DNA from: an uncultured Clostridia bacterium
Lineage (GTDB): Bacteria; Bacillota; Clostridia; Oscillospirales; CAG-272
Length of the DNA stretch: 38,304 nt
Direction of reading: 5' to 3'
NCBI GenBank assembly: GCA_944384525.1
Contig: CALWTR010000036.1
Coordinates: forward strand, 1 to 38,304
Shown: piece after piece, positions 6,982 to 16,250 of the stretch
How positions within the stretch are numbered: the first letter of the stretch is position 1
Layout: each line of letters opens with the position of its first letter
Made by a program: the position numbers and the translations under genes
The notes under the pieces: generated by a model
The model's database searches: none
Told to the model about the DNA's origin: nothing
What the model saw: only the letters and a program-made list of their open reading frames with translations

Positions 6982-7500
6982 ATGACCTACTCATGTGACG
7001 CTTATCAGAATCTTTACAACAAAATGCTTGACAGATTTTCGGTCGAAGACGGAACTCTCGGTCAATATATGGTCAATAAAGCCTCGGAAATAAAAGCTGC
7101 AGACGAAAGAAAAAAAGCAGAAAAGCGCCTCGAAAAAGAAAAGGCAAAAGAAAAAAGAGCGGCTCTTGCCGCTTCACTCAAAGCATACATATGCCATAAA
7201 TTATCTGATATAAAAACTTCTTTGGCAGCGAAAAAGGAGCAGTCCGTCAAAGCGGAGACGGTCAGAGAAAAGACGGTAAGGATCAGGAGGATAAAGACGG
7301 TCCCTGTCTCCACCCTGCTCTCCGTGTCACTGTGTGTTGCCGTTCTCTTCGGAATGTGCTATTCATATATTAAAATGACACTCACGTCCGATGACGACTT
7401 CACTACCGCTCTTTACGATAAATCCGCGCACGAAAGTATAAGCGAGGATGTTGTCTATCTTTCCGGCGAAGATTTTGTTGCACCGGCAATAAAGGAATAA
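6982..7500 (+). CDS. FtsL-position bitopic membrane protein (atypical FtsL candidate)
   Basis: A 172-residue protein in the slot where ftsL normally lies, between rsmH and the division penicillin-binding protein. It has a long charged cytoplasmic region (residues about 35-100, Lys/Glu/Ala-rich and probably coiled coil), one membrane helix (about 107-130) and about 42 residues outside. Typical FtsL/DivIC proteins have a short cytoplasmic tail and a periplasmic coiled coil of 50-70 residues; here the proportions are reversed. The ribosome site AAGGAAGGA is good. Synteny supports a division role in complex with the downstream PBP and SEDS protein, but sequence alone does not prove FtsL. A strong terminator follows it. 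Confidence 0.75.
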   Translation: MTYSCDAYQNLYNKMLDRFSVEDGTLGQYMVNKASEIKAADERKKAEKRLEKEKAKEKRAALAASLKAYICHKLSDIKTSLAAKKEQSVKAETVREKTVRIRRIKTVPVSTLLSVSLCVAVLFGMCYSYIKMTLTSDDDFTTALYDKSAHESISEDVVYLSGEDFVAPAIKE

Positions 7501-7519
7501 AGATTTAAACTTAATAATA

Positions 7520-7558
7520 AAATATAGCGATGGCTTGCCCGTCGCTATATTTTTTTGT
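7520..7558 (+). terminator. intrinsic terminator inside the division cluster
   Basis: An 11-bp perfect stem (AAATATAGCGA, 7520-7530, with TCGCTATATTT, 7542-7552), an 11-nt loop and a run of T residues lie 20 bp after the FtsL-position gene. It would limit read-through from the mraZ promoter into the penicillin-binding protein and Mur genes. Confidence 0.85.
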
Positions 7559-7648
7559 TTTTTCAGCGGCCAGCTCCATCATTTGATACGGAAATATTGC
7601 ATTTATCCAAATATATCCGTCACATACTCAAGACGAGGTACTGATCAA

Positions 7649-9913
7649 ATGAGTCGCATAGTTATTCCGGGAAAATTCACACTGCCCCGCACGAAAAAAA
7701 GAGTTTTTGTCATCATGGTCGCAATGACTTTATTTTTATCTTATCTTCTGTATAACATTTTCAATCTTCAGGTACTTATGTATGATTATTACCGTGATAA
7801 GGTTTACGACCAAATAACGACCAGCTCAATACTCAAGGCAAAACGAGGAAATATATATGACTCGAACATGAATCTGTTAGCTACCGGAGAAACGGTTTGG
7901 CGTATTTTCGTTTCTCCTCGTGATATTTTGTCCGCCGGTAAAAATTCCGGCAACGACTGCTTTTCAGCAGTAGCATCAGTATTGTCCGAGGCTTTATCGC
8001 TTGACTATGAATCAACGCTGAAAAAAATCAGCAACACCTCTCAACTAGATGTAACGCTGAAGAAAGACGCAGATGAAGATGAATATCTTAAAGTTTTGCA
8101 GCTTTCACGCGAAAAAGGACTTGAAGAGCTGATATCCACCGAGGCATCTCAAACAAGATATTATCCGTGCGGTACACTCGCTGCACATGTGCTGGGCTTT
8201 ACTGGCAGCGATAATCAGGGGCTTTACGGATTGGAATATTATTATGACGATATACTCACCGGTGTAGACGGCTTTTATCTCTATGCAAAAGACGCAAACG
8301 GGAACAAAATGCCGTCTGAATATGCTACATACACCGCGGCGATAGACGGATACAGCCTGATCACAACACTGGATACATATGTGCAGACTCAGCTGGAATC
8401 TCAGCTTCAGACAATTGTCGATACATTTGACGTCAAAAACAGAGCGACCGGGATCGTCATGGATGTAAAAACAGGCGCTATACTTGCAATGGCGACCTCT
8501 TCCCCATTCGACTGCAACAGCCCGTATGTCCTAGACAGTCTGTCAGAGGAAAAGCTTCTCGCCAGCGGCTACGATGAGGGGAGCGATGAATATAAGGCTC
8601 TGAAAAAGGAACTGCTCGAAATAATGTGGAGCAACAAAGCGGTAAGCGAAATATATGAGCCTGGATCCACATTCAAAATAATAACGGTATCGAGCGCGCT
8701 CAACGCCGGAGTCACCAAGGCAGACGACAAATATAATTGTCCCGGATATCATGTTGTTGGAGGATGGCATATATCCTGTCACAAAAGGACCGGACACGGC
8801 AGCGGTATCACACTTGCATACGGACTTCAGCAATCATGCAACCCAACAATGATGCAGGTAGCCGCCAAGATGGGAGCGGCTTGCTTTTACGATTATTTCG
8901 AGAGCTTCGGTTATCTTGAAAAAACCGGGATAGACCTTCCGAGCGAGGGTTCAAGTATTTTTCATAAGGAAAGTGCGCTCGGTGAGACAGAACTTGCTAC
9001 CGCCTCGTTCGGACAGCGTTTTAAAGTATCTATAATCTCGCAGCTATGTGCAGTAGCTGCCGTCGCAAACGGAGGAAAACTCGTTGTTCCATACGTTGTT
9101 GAAAAAGTAATAGACAAGGACGGAAACGTTATCACAGAACACAGCACTCAAGTGAAGCGGCAAGTCATATCAGAAGAGACAGCCGATCTTGTCTCTCAGA
9201 TACTTGAGGAGGGAGTCTCGGGCAACGGCGGCGCAAAAAATGCATATGTTGACGGATACAAAATAGCCGCTAAGACCGGAACGAGCGAAAAGTTTGATAT
9301 TCTGGACGCAAACGGGAACTCATACCTCCGTATAGGTTCGACAGTGGCATACAATATATCCGACGACGGCGGAATCGCTACAATAATCGTAGTTGACGAG
9401 CCGACTACCGCAAAATACGGAAGTGTCGTCGCGGCGCCGTATGTATCAGCATTATTTTCCAAAATACTTCCGTATCTGGGTTACGAACCGACTGAGGAAA
9501 AAATAAATCCGGAATCAGTCATAGAAAACTATATAGGTCTCAGTGTCAATACAGCCGTAAACAAGTTGAAATCAGCTGGTATAAAATACGAGATCGTAGG
9601 CGACGGAGATGTAGTAATGGCTCAAACGCCTACAGCCGGAGATACTCTGAGAAATGACGTAGGCAAGGTAATACTTTACACATCACCGGATCTGGAAGAG
9701 GAAATAACAGTGCCAAATCTACTGGGCGACAATGCATCTGTTGCCAACATCAAGGCAATAAACTCAGGACTGAACATTAAAATAGAAGGGGCGGTCAATA
9801 TGGACCTCGGGTCAGGTGCGACTGTCTCGGCACAATCGATCCCGGCGGGAAGCACGGTAAAACGCGGAACGGTCATAACAATAACTCTCATTTATCTCGA
9901 TACGCAGGACTGA
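7649..9913 (+). CDS. PASTA-domain class B penicillin-binding protein (PBP2B/SpoVD type)
   Basis: A 754-residue transpeptidase that crosslinks septal or spore-cortex peptidoglycan. It has a cytoplasmic tail of about 18 residues and one membrane helix (about 19-42), a PBP dimerisation region, then the transpeptidase domain. The SxxK motif has Ser340 in PGSTFK, SxN is Ser396 in QQSCN, and KTG begins at Lys542. Two PASTA domains close the protein (about 625-750). Two PASTA modules resemble B. subtilis PBP2B, one is usual for SpoVD; the call is left open. The start at 7649 follows GAGGT by about 10 nt; the frame extends 38 codons upstream into the terminator hairpin, which argues against the longer form. 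No good sigma-A promoter is seen between the terminator and this gene. Confidence 0.93.
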   Translation: MSRIVIPGKFTLPRTKKRVFVIMVAMTLFLSYLLYNIFNLQVLMYDYYRDKVYDQITTSSILKAKRGNIYDSNMNLLATGETVWRIFVSPRDILSAGKNSGNDCFSAVASVLSEALSLDYESTLKKISNTSQLDVTLKKDADEDEYLKVLQLSREKGLEELISTEASQTRYYPCGTLAAHVLGFTGSDNQGLYGLEYYYDDILTGVDGFYLYAKDANGNKMPSEYATYTAAIDGYSLITTLDTYVQTQLESQLQTIVDTFDVKNRATGIVMDVKTGAILAMATSSPFDCNSPYVLDSLSEEKLLASGYDEGSDEYKALKKELLEIMWSNKAVSEIYEPGSTFKIITVSSALNAGVTKADDKYNCPGYHVVGGWHISCHKRTGHGSGITLAYGLQQSCNPTMMQVAAKMGAACFYDYFESFGYLEKTGIDLPSEGSSIFHKESALGETELATASFGQRFKVSIISQLCAVAAVANGGKLVVPYVVEKVIDKDGNVITEHSTQVKRQVISEETADLVSQILEEGVSGNGGAKNAYVDGYKIAAKTGTSEKFDILDANGNSYLRIGSTVAYNISDDGGIATIIVVDEPTTAKYGSVVAAPYVSALFSKILPYLGYEPTEEKINPESVIENYIGLSVNTAVNKLKSAGIKYEIVGDGDVVMAQTPTAGDTLRNDVGKVILYTSPDLEEEITVPNLLGDNASVANIKAINSGLNIKIEGAVNMDLGSGATVSAQSIPAGSTVKRGTVITITLIYLDTQD

Positions 9914-9952
9914 AAAACAGAAAAGGAGGAGTCTTCCCTTCCGGAGGCGCAT

Positions 9953-11461
9953 TTGAAACAAATGAAACTCAGTGAAATCATATATGAAAACGAGTATACA
10001 TCTATCAATCTCAAGGACGACATAGATATAGCGGGCATTTCCACAGATACAAGAAAAAAGACAGAAAACTGCATTTTTGTATGTCTGAGAGGAGTTAATC
10101 GCGACTCTCACGATCTCATTTCCGCCGCTGTATCTATGGGCGCGGCGGCAATAGTTGTCGAGGAGGGGCACAAAATATCTGAGGAATTTTCAGTCCCGAT
10201 ACTAATAGTCAAAGATCCGCGCAAAATGCTTGCCTTCATGTGGGCGAGATATTGCGGATCCCCTCAGAATAAAATGCGGTTCTGCGGCGTGACAGGGACC
10301 AACGGAAAAACATCGACCTCCGAAATGATTTACAGAGCATTGATAAAAGAAGGTATAAAATGTGCCTTTATCGGTACGGGAAAAGTACTTTTTGACGGCA
10401 AAACATTCTCTGCCCCGTCTATACCGGAAAAGAATACCATGACAACTCCGGATCCCGAAGTACTGTACCCTACGCTTGCCGCACTTTACAAGTGCGGTTG
10501 TGAAAGAGTCGTTATGGAAGTGTCGTCACACGCGCTTTTCTATGACAAAGTCGCACCGATCGAGTACGATCTTGCGCTATTCACTAACTTATCGCCGGAG
10601 CACCTTGATTTTCACGGTGATATGGAAAATTATTTCAAATGCAAGCTCAAGCTTTTCAAAAACGCAAAATGCGGAATAATAAACTGTGACGATAAATATG
10701 CAGACCGTATAATAAAGGAAAGCGGATGCAAAATAATAAGATGCGGGATAGTATGGGACAGCGAGATCTGTGCAAAAAGCATCGAGGCCAATAGTCTTGA
10801 CGGCATTTCATATCTTTACTCGTCTCCAAAAGTTAAATTTATAGTAAAAATGAAAATACCTGGCATCTTCAGCGTATACAATTCCCTCCTTGCACTGAGT
10901 GCGGCGATATACTGGGGCGTAAGTCCTAAAAACGCTCGTGAAGCGCTGTCTGAAATAGAATACATAGACGGGCGGATGGAAAAAATAATAAAAGACGGGA
11001 TAACAGTTATAATAGACTACGCACACACCGAAGAGGCGCTGAAAAATCTGCTGAATGTAGCGGTAACATCAAAACGCCCCGGTACCAGGATAATCACAGT
11101 TTTCGGCTGCGGCGGGAACAGGGATACCGGAAAGCGTTCCAAAATGGGAAAAGTATCTGAAACCCTGTCTGATTTTACAATAATAACATCCGACAATCCC
11201 AGAAACGAGCCGCCGTCTAATATAATAAGAGATATCCTCGAGGGATTTTCTGACTCTGAAAAAAGATGCGTAATCACCAACCGGCGAAAAGCTATAATAA
11301 AAGCCATCGAAACAGCAAATCGCGGAGATGTTGTGATAATAGCCGGCAAGGGACATGAGAGATATCAATGGGACAGCCAAGGCATTCATGATTTTGACGA
11401 GAGAGAGGTCATAGACGAAGCATTCCGACTTAAGGAAAACGGTGATAAAAATGAGAATTAA
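9953..11461 (+). CDS. murE: UDP-N-acetylmuramoyl-tripeptide synthetase, meso-diaminopimelate type
   Basis: A 502-residue Mur ligase that adds the third stem-peptide residue to UDP-MurNAc-L-Ala-D-Glu. The ATP loop is GTNGKTS (115-121). EVSSHAL and the C-terminal domain are complete. Residues 414-417 read DNPR, the motif known to select meso-diaminopimelate rather than lysine, so the wall is predicted to be DAP-type. The TTG start at 9953 is chosen because GGAGG lies 5 nt upstream; ATG 9962 would be 14 nt away. Its 3' end overlaps murF by 20 nt. Confidence 0.97.
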   Translation: MKQMKLSEIIYENEYTSINLKDDIDIAGISTDTRKKTENCIFVCLRGVNRDSHDLISAAVSMGAAAIVVEEGHKISEEFSVPILIVKDPRKMLAFMWARYCGSPQNKMRFCGVTGTNGKTSTSEMIYRALIKEGIKCAFIGTGKVLFDGKTFSAPSIPEKNTMTTPDPEVLYPTLAALYKCGCERVVMEVSSHALFYDKVAPIEYDLALFTNLSPEHLDFHGDMENYFKCKLKLFKNAKCGIINCDDKYADRIIKESGCKIIRCGIVWDSEICAKSIEANSLDGISYLYSSPKVKFIVKMKIPGIFSVYNSLLALSAAIYWGVSPKNAREALSEIEYIDGRMEKIIKDGITVIIDYAHTEEALKNLLNVAVTSKRPGTRIITVFGCGGNRDTGKRSKMGKVSETLSDFTIITSDNPRNEPPSNIIRDILEGFSDSEKRCVITNRRKAIIKAIETANRGDVVIIAGKGHERYQWDSQGIHDFDEREVIDEAFRLKENGDKNEN

Positions 11462-12845
11462 ACTTTCAATACCGCAGCCTCTCCGCTTTTTCTCCGATTG
11501 CGTAGGCAGAGAGCTGTGCAACGCAGAAGGCAAAACTGCTGTCTCTGTCTCGTATATATGCACTGATTCACGGGAAACTGAGCCCGGAGATCTGTTCATT
11601 GCTATAAAAGGCGCCGTCTCGGATGGAAACGCATACGTAGAGGAAGCGATCAAAAAAGGCGCGGCACTTATCATATCTGAACGTACGGATCTTAAGATCC
11701 CTTATATAACCGTAAGCGATGGGATATCGGCTCTGCAAAACACAGCTCGGGCATACTCATCCCTTATACCGCACAAAACCGTAGCAGTCACAGGAAGCGT
11801 CGGGAAAACCACCGTTAAGGAAATGCTGTATTCGATATTGTCACAATGTTTTCGAGTCCACAAAACTTACGAAAACTATAACAATGAAATAGGCGTTCCT
11901 CTGACTGTTCTATCAATGCCTAAAGACACTGAAATACTGATATGTGAAATAGGTATGGACGGATTCGGTCAAGTAGAAGAGCTGTCAAAGCTGATATCTC
12001 CGGATATAGGTATAATAACCTGTATAGGAGTCGCTCATATCGGCAAGCTTGGAAGCCGTGAAAATATCGCCCGAGCTAAAGCAGAGATACTTTCCGGCAT
12101 TTCTCCGGGAGGACTCGCAATTTTCCCCGCCGACGAGCCGCTGCTGTATATGCCATGGAAAAAGAATATCAGATATATATCCGCAAGCGGAAAAGATGCG
12201 GACGCCTCGATAAAAGATATAATTCTTTCACCCGAGGGAACAGAATTCAAATATTTTGAAAACGGACATGAAAAACGCACTTTCAATATAAAGGAATTCG
12301 GATCTCATATGGCATATCTGGCGGCGATAGCGATATACACGTCAGGAATGTTCGGCGTAGGGATGAATGACGCAGAGACCGGGCTTTCCAATTTCAAAAC
12401 CGCTTCAATGAGACAAAACATCAAAACAGTAAACGGTATAACAGTCATAGAAGACTGCTACAATGCATCTCCTGAATCAATGAGGGCGGCGCTCGAAGTA
12501 CTGAGCGTTGTCAAAAAGAATTCTCCGGATGCTACTGCCGCAGCTTTGCTCGGAGATATGCTCGAGCTCGGATATGAAAGTCCGTCAATGCACAGAGCAA
12601 TAGGTGCAGAGGCGGCGCGCTCCGGTGTCTCTAAACTTTTTACTTTCGGACCGTTATCTTGCGATATAGCGGCAGGCGCAGAAGAGTCCGGGATGAAAAG
12701 AGAAAACATCTTTGTAAACACAGACTACCTGAACCCCGAGAAAAGCGCCGCTCAAATAAAGTCCACCCTAAAAAAAGGTGATATCCTGCTCGTAAAAGCC
12801 TCCAGATTCATACATGCGGAAAACGTTATAAAGCTCCTGGAATAA
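11442..12845 (+). CDS. murF: UDP-N-acetylmuramoyl-tripeptide:D-alanyl-D-alanine ligase
   Basis: A 467-residue Mur ligase that attaches D-Ala-D-Ala to the tripeptide precursor, the last cytoplasmic stem-peptide step. The ATP loop GSVGKTT is at 118-124; YENYNNEIGVPLT, EIGMDGFGQ and IEDCYNASPESM are family blocks for substrate and ATP. GTG 11442 is taken as start because AAGGA lies 5 nt upstream; ATG 11451 is a shorter option. The 20-nt overlap with murE implies translational coupling. Its D-Ala-D-Ala supplier is not in the window. Confidence 0.96.
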   Translation: MIKMRIKLSIPQPLRFFSDCVGRELCNAEGKTAVSVSYICTDSRETEPGDLFIAIKGAVSDGNAYVEEAIKKGAALIISERTDLKIPYITVSDGISALQNTARAYSSLIPHKTVAVTGSVGKTTVKEMLYSILSQCFRVHKTYENYNNEIGVPLTVLSMPKDTEILICEIGMDGFGQVEELSKLISPDIGIITCIGVAHIGKLGSRENIARAKAEILSGISPGGLAIFPADEPLLYMPWKKNIRYISASGKDADASIKDIILSPEGTEFKYFENGHEKRTFNIKEFGSHMAYLAAIAIYTSGMFGVGMNDAETGLSNFKTASMRQNIKTVNGITVIEDCYNASPESMRAALEVLSVVKKNSPDATAAALLGDMLELGYESPSMHRAIGAEAARSGVSKLFTFGPLSCDIAAGAEESGMKRENIFVNTDYLNPEKSAAQIKSTLKKGDILLVKASRFIHAENVIKLLE

Positions 12846-12876
12846 ATCAAAATCATATAAAAAGGCGGAACCTAAA

Positions 12877-13863
12877 ATGTCATTGTTTTCTTATTTTATA
12901 ATTACTCTGTCTTTTGTGTTTATAATTTCAACTTTACTCGAAAAAATGCTGATCCCCTTCTTTCGTCTTATACACGCAGGACAGCCTATTTATGAAACGG
13001 GACCTTCATGGCACAAGTCAAAGAGCGGAACTCCAACCATGGGAGGATTGGCTTTTCTTGTTGCCGTGACCGTTACACTGACCGCAGTATTTCTGATCGC
13101 TCTGAGCGAAAATACTGTCATGAATATGCTGCCTCTCATATTCACCCTGCTTTTCGCAGTGCTCAACAGCAGTGTCGGGGTATTGGATGACATAAAAAAG
13201 CTCAAGCAAAAAAGGAACGAGGGACTGACGCCATTTCAAAAGCTCATACTGCAGACTGCTTTTGCCGGAATGTATCTGGCGCTGATGCGTATATACGGCT
13301 TCATCGATGAAAAAATTGCGTTTCCCTTTTTCAATACTGAGATAGACCTCGGATTTTTTTATTACTTTCTTATGATCTTTATGATCGTGGGGATCGTTAA
13401 CTGCGCAAATCTCACGGATGGGATAGACGGACTCGCATCATCAGTCGCATTTATAATAGGCTGTGCCTTCGCTTTTTTTGCATTCCGCTTTCTTTCCTTT
13501 AATACGGCAGTACTATCCGGAGCCATAATAGGATCAGCGATCAGTTTTTTGATATTCAATCATCACCCGGCGCTGATATTTATGGGAGATACCGGATCCC
13601 TGTTTTTCGGCGCACTGACCGTTGGAGCGGCATTTACGCTGGGCAAACCGCTTATTATATTGTTCCTGGGAATAATATATGTGATAGAGGGCGTGTCAGA
13701 TGTTTTACAGGTTATCCATTACAAAAGGACCGGAAAACGTATATTTAAAATGGCGCCGCTGCATCATCATTTTGAGAAATCCGGGTGGACGGAAAATCAA
13801 ATATGCCTTTTATTCGGAGTAATCACGGTAGCCGCATCAGCAATTGCATATTTTGCATTCTGA
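12877..13863 (+). CDS. mraY: phospho-MurNAc-pentapeptide transferase
   Basis: A 328-residue polytopic membrane enzyme with about ten helices. It transfers phospho-MurNAc-pentapeptide from UDP to undecaprenyl phosphate, making lipid I. Diagnostic blocks are SKSGTPTMGGLAF (near the N-terminus), GVLDDIKKL with the paired Asp residues, NLTDGIDGLA, FMGDTGSLFFG and APLHHHFE (the histidine loop). The ribosome site AAGGCGG lies about 7 nt before ATG. It is followed after only 24 bp by the SEDS gene, whereas many relatives have murD here. Confidence 0.97.
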   Translation: MSLFSYFIITLSFVFIISTLLEKMLIPFFRLIHAGQPIYETGPSWHKSKSGTPTMGGLAFLVAVTVTLTAVFLIALSENTVMNMLPLIFTLLFAVLNSSVGVLDDIKKLKQKRNEGLTPFQKLILQTAFAGMYLALMRIYGFIDEKIAFPFFNTEIDLGFFYYFLMIFMIVGIVNCANLTDGIDGLASSVAFIIGCAFAFFAFRFLSFNTAVLSGAIIGSAISFLIFNHHPALIFMGDTGSLFFGALTVGAAFTLGKPLIILFLGIIYVIEGVSDVLQVIHYKRTGKRIFKMAPLHHHFEKSGWTENQICLLFGVITVAASAIAYFAF

Positions 13864-13887
13864 TAAACGCGGCGGAAAGGAAAAAAT

Positions 13888-15114
13888 ATGAGCAGATCCG
13901 GAAAGCCGTTCATTTTGCCGCCGCTCTCTCCGGGCGGCGGCAAAATAGCCAAATTCATGTTCCCGAAATTTTCGAGACCGCGCGAATACATAACAGACAA
14001 AAGCTCACCCGGAACGGACAGATTTTTCATTATAATAGTAACTATACTTGCCCTGTTCGGAACGGCAATGGTGTTTTCCGCAAGCTACGCCTATGCGGCT
14101 TTCCGCTATGACGATCCCGGATATTTTATACGCCGACAAGTAGTCTGGCTTGCCGTGGGCTTTGCAGTTATGTTCTTGTCGTCTAGGATAAAGAGCGATT
14201 TCTACAGATCCGCGGCGCCTTATCTTTATATTTTTACAGTTATACTACTTGTACTAACACTACTGATAGGCCTTGTCGGAAACGGCGCCCAACGCTGGAT
14301 ATCACTAGGTCCTATAACCATACAGCCGTCTGAGATAGCGAAAATGTCGCTTGTACTCATGCTGGCAAAATACTTTTCAGATTATGAGACAGAGGCTCTG
14401 GACAGAAGAAACGCGCGCAACTCATTTTGGTACGGCACGATGTATCCATGCTTGATAATGGGGCTCATAATAATACTTGTTATGCTTCAAAAGCATCTGT
14501 CGTGTATAATAATACTTGGCCTTATAGGACTTTTTGTGATCTTCATTTCCGGAGTTAAAACTACCTATCTTGGATTTTTTGCATCCTGTGCGTCGGTCGG
14601 AGTTACTTGTCTTGCGATATTTACGGATTATACCAAAGAGAGGATCACGGTATGGCGCAATCCGGAGCTGTATAAGTTGACCGGTGGATGGCAGACGCTT
14701 CAGGGGCTGATGGCGATCGGTTCCGGAGGTTTTTTCGGACTTGGATTCGGGAACAGCAAACTCAAATACTGTTATGTCTCTGAACCAGCAAACGATATGA
14801 TCTTCACAATATGCTGTGAAGAGCTCGGATTCATAGGTGCAGTAGTGATCCTTTCTCTTTTTGCCCTGTTGATATACAGAGGTTTTTCGATAGGAGTCAG
14901 AATAAGTAATACTTTTTCCAGGATATGCGTTTTGGGGTTGACGGCAAAAACCGCAATACAGACTCTGCTCAATGTCGCCGTGGTAACGAACACTATCCCC
15001 AACACCGGTATATCTCTTCCATTTTTCAGTTACGGAGGGTCTTCCCTCGTTATGCTTTTTCTCGAAATGGGAATGATACTTTCGATGTCTCGTGAAGCGC
15101 AGATAAGAAAATAA
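13888..15114 (+). CDS. ftsW: SEDS peptidoglycan glycosyltransferase (FtsW/SpoVE type)
   Basis: A 408-residue membrane glycosyltransferase that polymerises lipid II together with a class B PBP, here presumably the PASTA protein encoded upstream. A cytoplasmic tail of about 45 residues precedes roughly ten membrane helices. SEDS motifs are GNGAQRWISLGPITIQPSEIAK-like (split around residues 130-150), EPANDMIFTICCEELGFIG with the essential Asp303, and NTIPNTGISLPFFSYGGSS. Good AAAGG ribosome site. Vegetative FtsW and sporulation SpoVE cannot be separated by sequence alone; position with mraY and murG fits either. Confidence 0.95.
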   Translation: MSRSGKPFILPPLSPGGGKIAKFMFPKFSRPREYITDKSSPGTDRFFIIIVTILALFGTAMVFSASYAYAAFRYDDPGYFIRRQVVWLAVGFAVMFLSSRIKSDFYRSAAPYLYIFTVILLVLTLLIGLVGNGAQRWISLGPITIQPSEIAKMSLVLMLAKYFSDYETEALDRRNARNSFWYGTMYPCLIMGLIIILVMLQKHLSCIIILGLIGLFVIFISGVKTTYLGFFASCASVGVTCLAIFTDYTKERITVWRNPELYKLTGGWQTLQGLMAIGSGGFFGLGFGNSKLKYCYVSEPANDMIFTICCEELGFIGAVVILSLFALLIYRGFSIGVRISNTFSRICVLGLTAKTAIQTLLNVAVVTNTIPNTGISLPFFSYGGSSLVMLFLEMGMILSMSREAQIRK

Positions 15115-15134
15115 TTTTAAAAAAGGAGTAAAAT

Positions 15135-16250
15135 ATGCGGGTATTGCTTGCCGGAGGAGGAACGGCCGGGCACGTCAACCCTGCCATTGCCATAGCTCAG
15201 ATACTTAAGCAAAGATCACCTGATACGGTCGCAGAATTTGTCGGAAAAGAAGACGGCATCGAGCATCGACTGGTAAGCGAGGCCGGCTATAAATTCCACC
15301 CGATTAAAATATACGGGTTTGAACGCAAGTTTTCAATAAAAAATTTCCGTTCACTTTACTATGCGGTAAAGTCGGTATCAGACGCAAAAAAAATAATCCG
15401 GGATTTTGTTCCGGATATAGTTATAGGCACAGGCGGCTATGTAACGTGGCCGCTGATAAGGGCGGCGGCCTCAATGAAAGTCCCGTCCGTTTTGCATGAA
15501 TCAAATGCCGTACCGGGTATGACCGTCAAATTGCTTTCCTCAAAAGCTGAAAAAATAATGATAAATATTCCGGAATGCGCCGAGCATATAAAACAAAAAG
15601 AAAAGATAGTCGTGACCGGCAATCCTCTTCTCAACGCATTCTACAAAACAGACCGCGACACAACGCGGAAAAAATACGGCCTTAAGCAGGGCGACCGTCT
15701 TATAGTTTCTTTCGGTGGTAGTGGAGGGGCTGAGGTGCTGAACAAAGTCTGCATCGACCTTATGCTGAACTATTCGAGCAAAGATACAAAAATACACCAT
15801 ATACACGCCTGCGGAAAAAAATATTATCCAAAGATGTCAGAATACTATCGCAGCATGTCGAGCGTTGATAACGAAAGGTGTGTTTTAAAGGAATATATAA
15901 ACGATATGCCTGTATTGATGACGGCAGCCGATCTTATAATAAGCCGTGCCGGAGCGATGACTATATCCGAAATAAGCAGATGTGGGAGAGCGTCTATCTT
16001 GATCCCGTCGCCAAATGTTACCGGTGACCACCAGAAGAAAAATGCGTTAGCAATGCAAAAAGAGGGTGCGGCGGAGATAATAGAGGAAAAAGATCTGAGC
16101 TATGTTTCTTTGAAAAGTAAAGTAGAAGAAATCTTAAAAAATGACAAAAAACGCGCCATTATGGAGGAAAGATCCGGGGTTGCGCTTGAAAAACGACCCG
16201 ATGAAAAGATTTACAAGACAATCATGGAAATACTTTCCACTAAAAAATAA
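15135..16250 (+). CDS. murG: UDP-GlcNAc:lipid I N-acetylglucosaminyltransferase
   Basis: A 371-residue GT-B glycosyltransferase on the inner face of the membrane that converts lipid I to lipid II. The N-terminal loop GGGTAGHVNPAIAIA (residues about 7-21) and the C-terminal blocks SFGGSGGAEVLN, SRAGAMTISEI and PSPNVTGDHQKKNA are as expected; GSGGA replaces the commoner GSLGA. ATG follows AAGGAG by 6 nt. Last gene of the uninterrupted mur block; an AT-rich gap of 411 bp follows before ftsZ. Confidence 0.96.
   Translation: MRVLLAGGGTAGHVNPAIAIAQILKQRSPDTVAEFVGKEDGIEHRLVSEAGYKFHPIKIYGFERKFSIKNFRSLYYAVKSVSDAKKIIRDFVPDIVIGTGGYVTWPLIRAAASMKVPSVLHESNAVPGMTVKLLSSKAEKIMINIPECAEHIKQKEKIVVTGNPLLNAFYKTDRDTTRKKYGLKQGDRLIVSFGGSGGAEVLNKVCIDLMLNYSSKDTKIHHIHACGKKYYPKMSEYYRSMSSVDNERCVLKEYINDMPVLMTAADLIISRAGAMTISEISRCGRASILIPSPNVTGDHQKKNALAMQKEGAAEIIEEKDLSYVSLKSKVEEILKNDKKRAIMEERSGVALEKRPDEKIYKTIMEILSTKK

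Noticed and set aside
7535..7648. A 38-codon N-terminal extension of the PASTA penicillin-binding protein
   Set aside because: It begins inside the terminator hairpin and T-run; ATG 7649 has a usable ribosome site and gives a normal short cytoplasmic tail.
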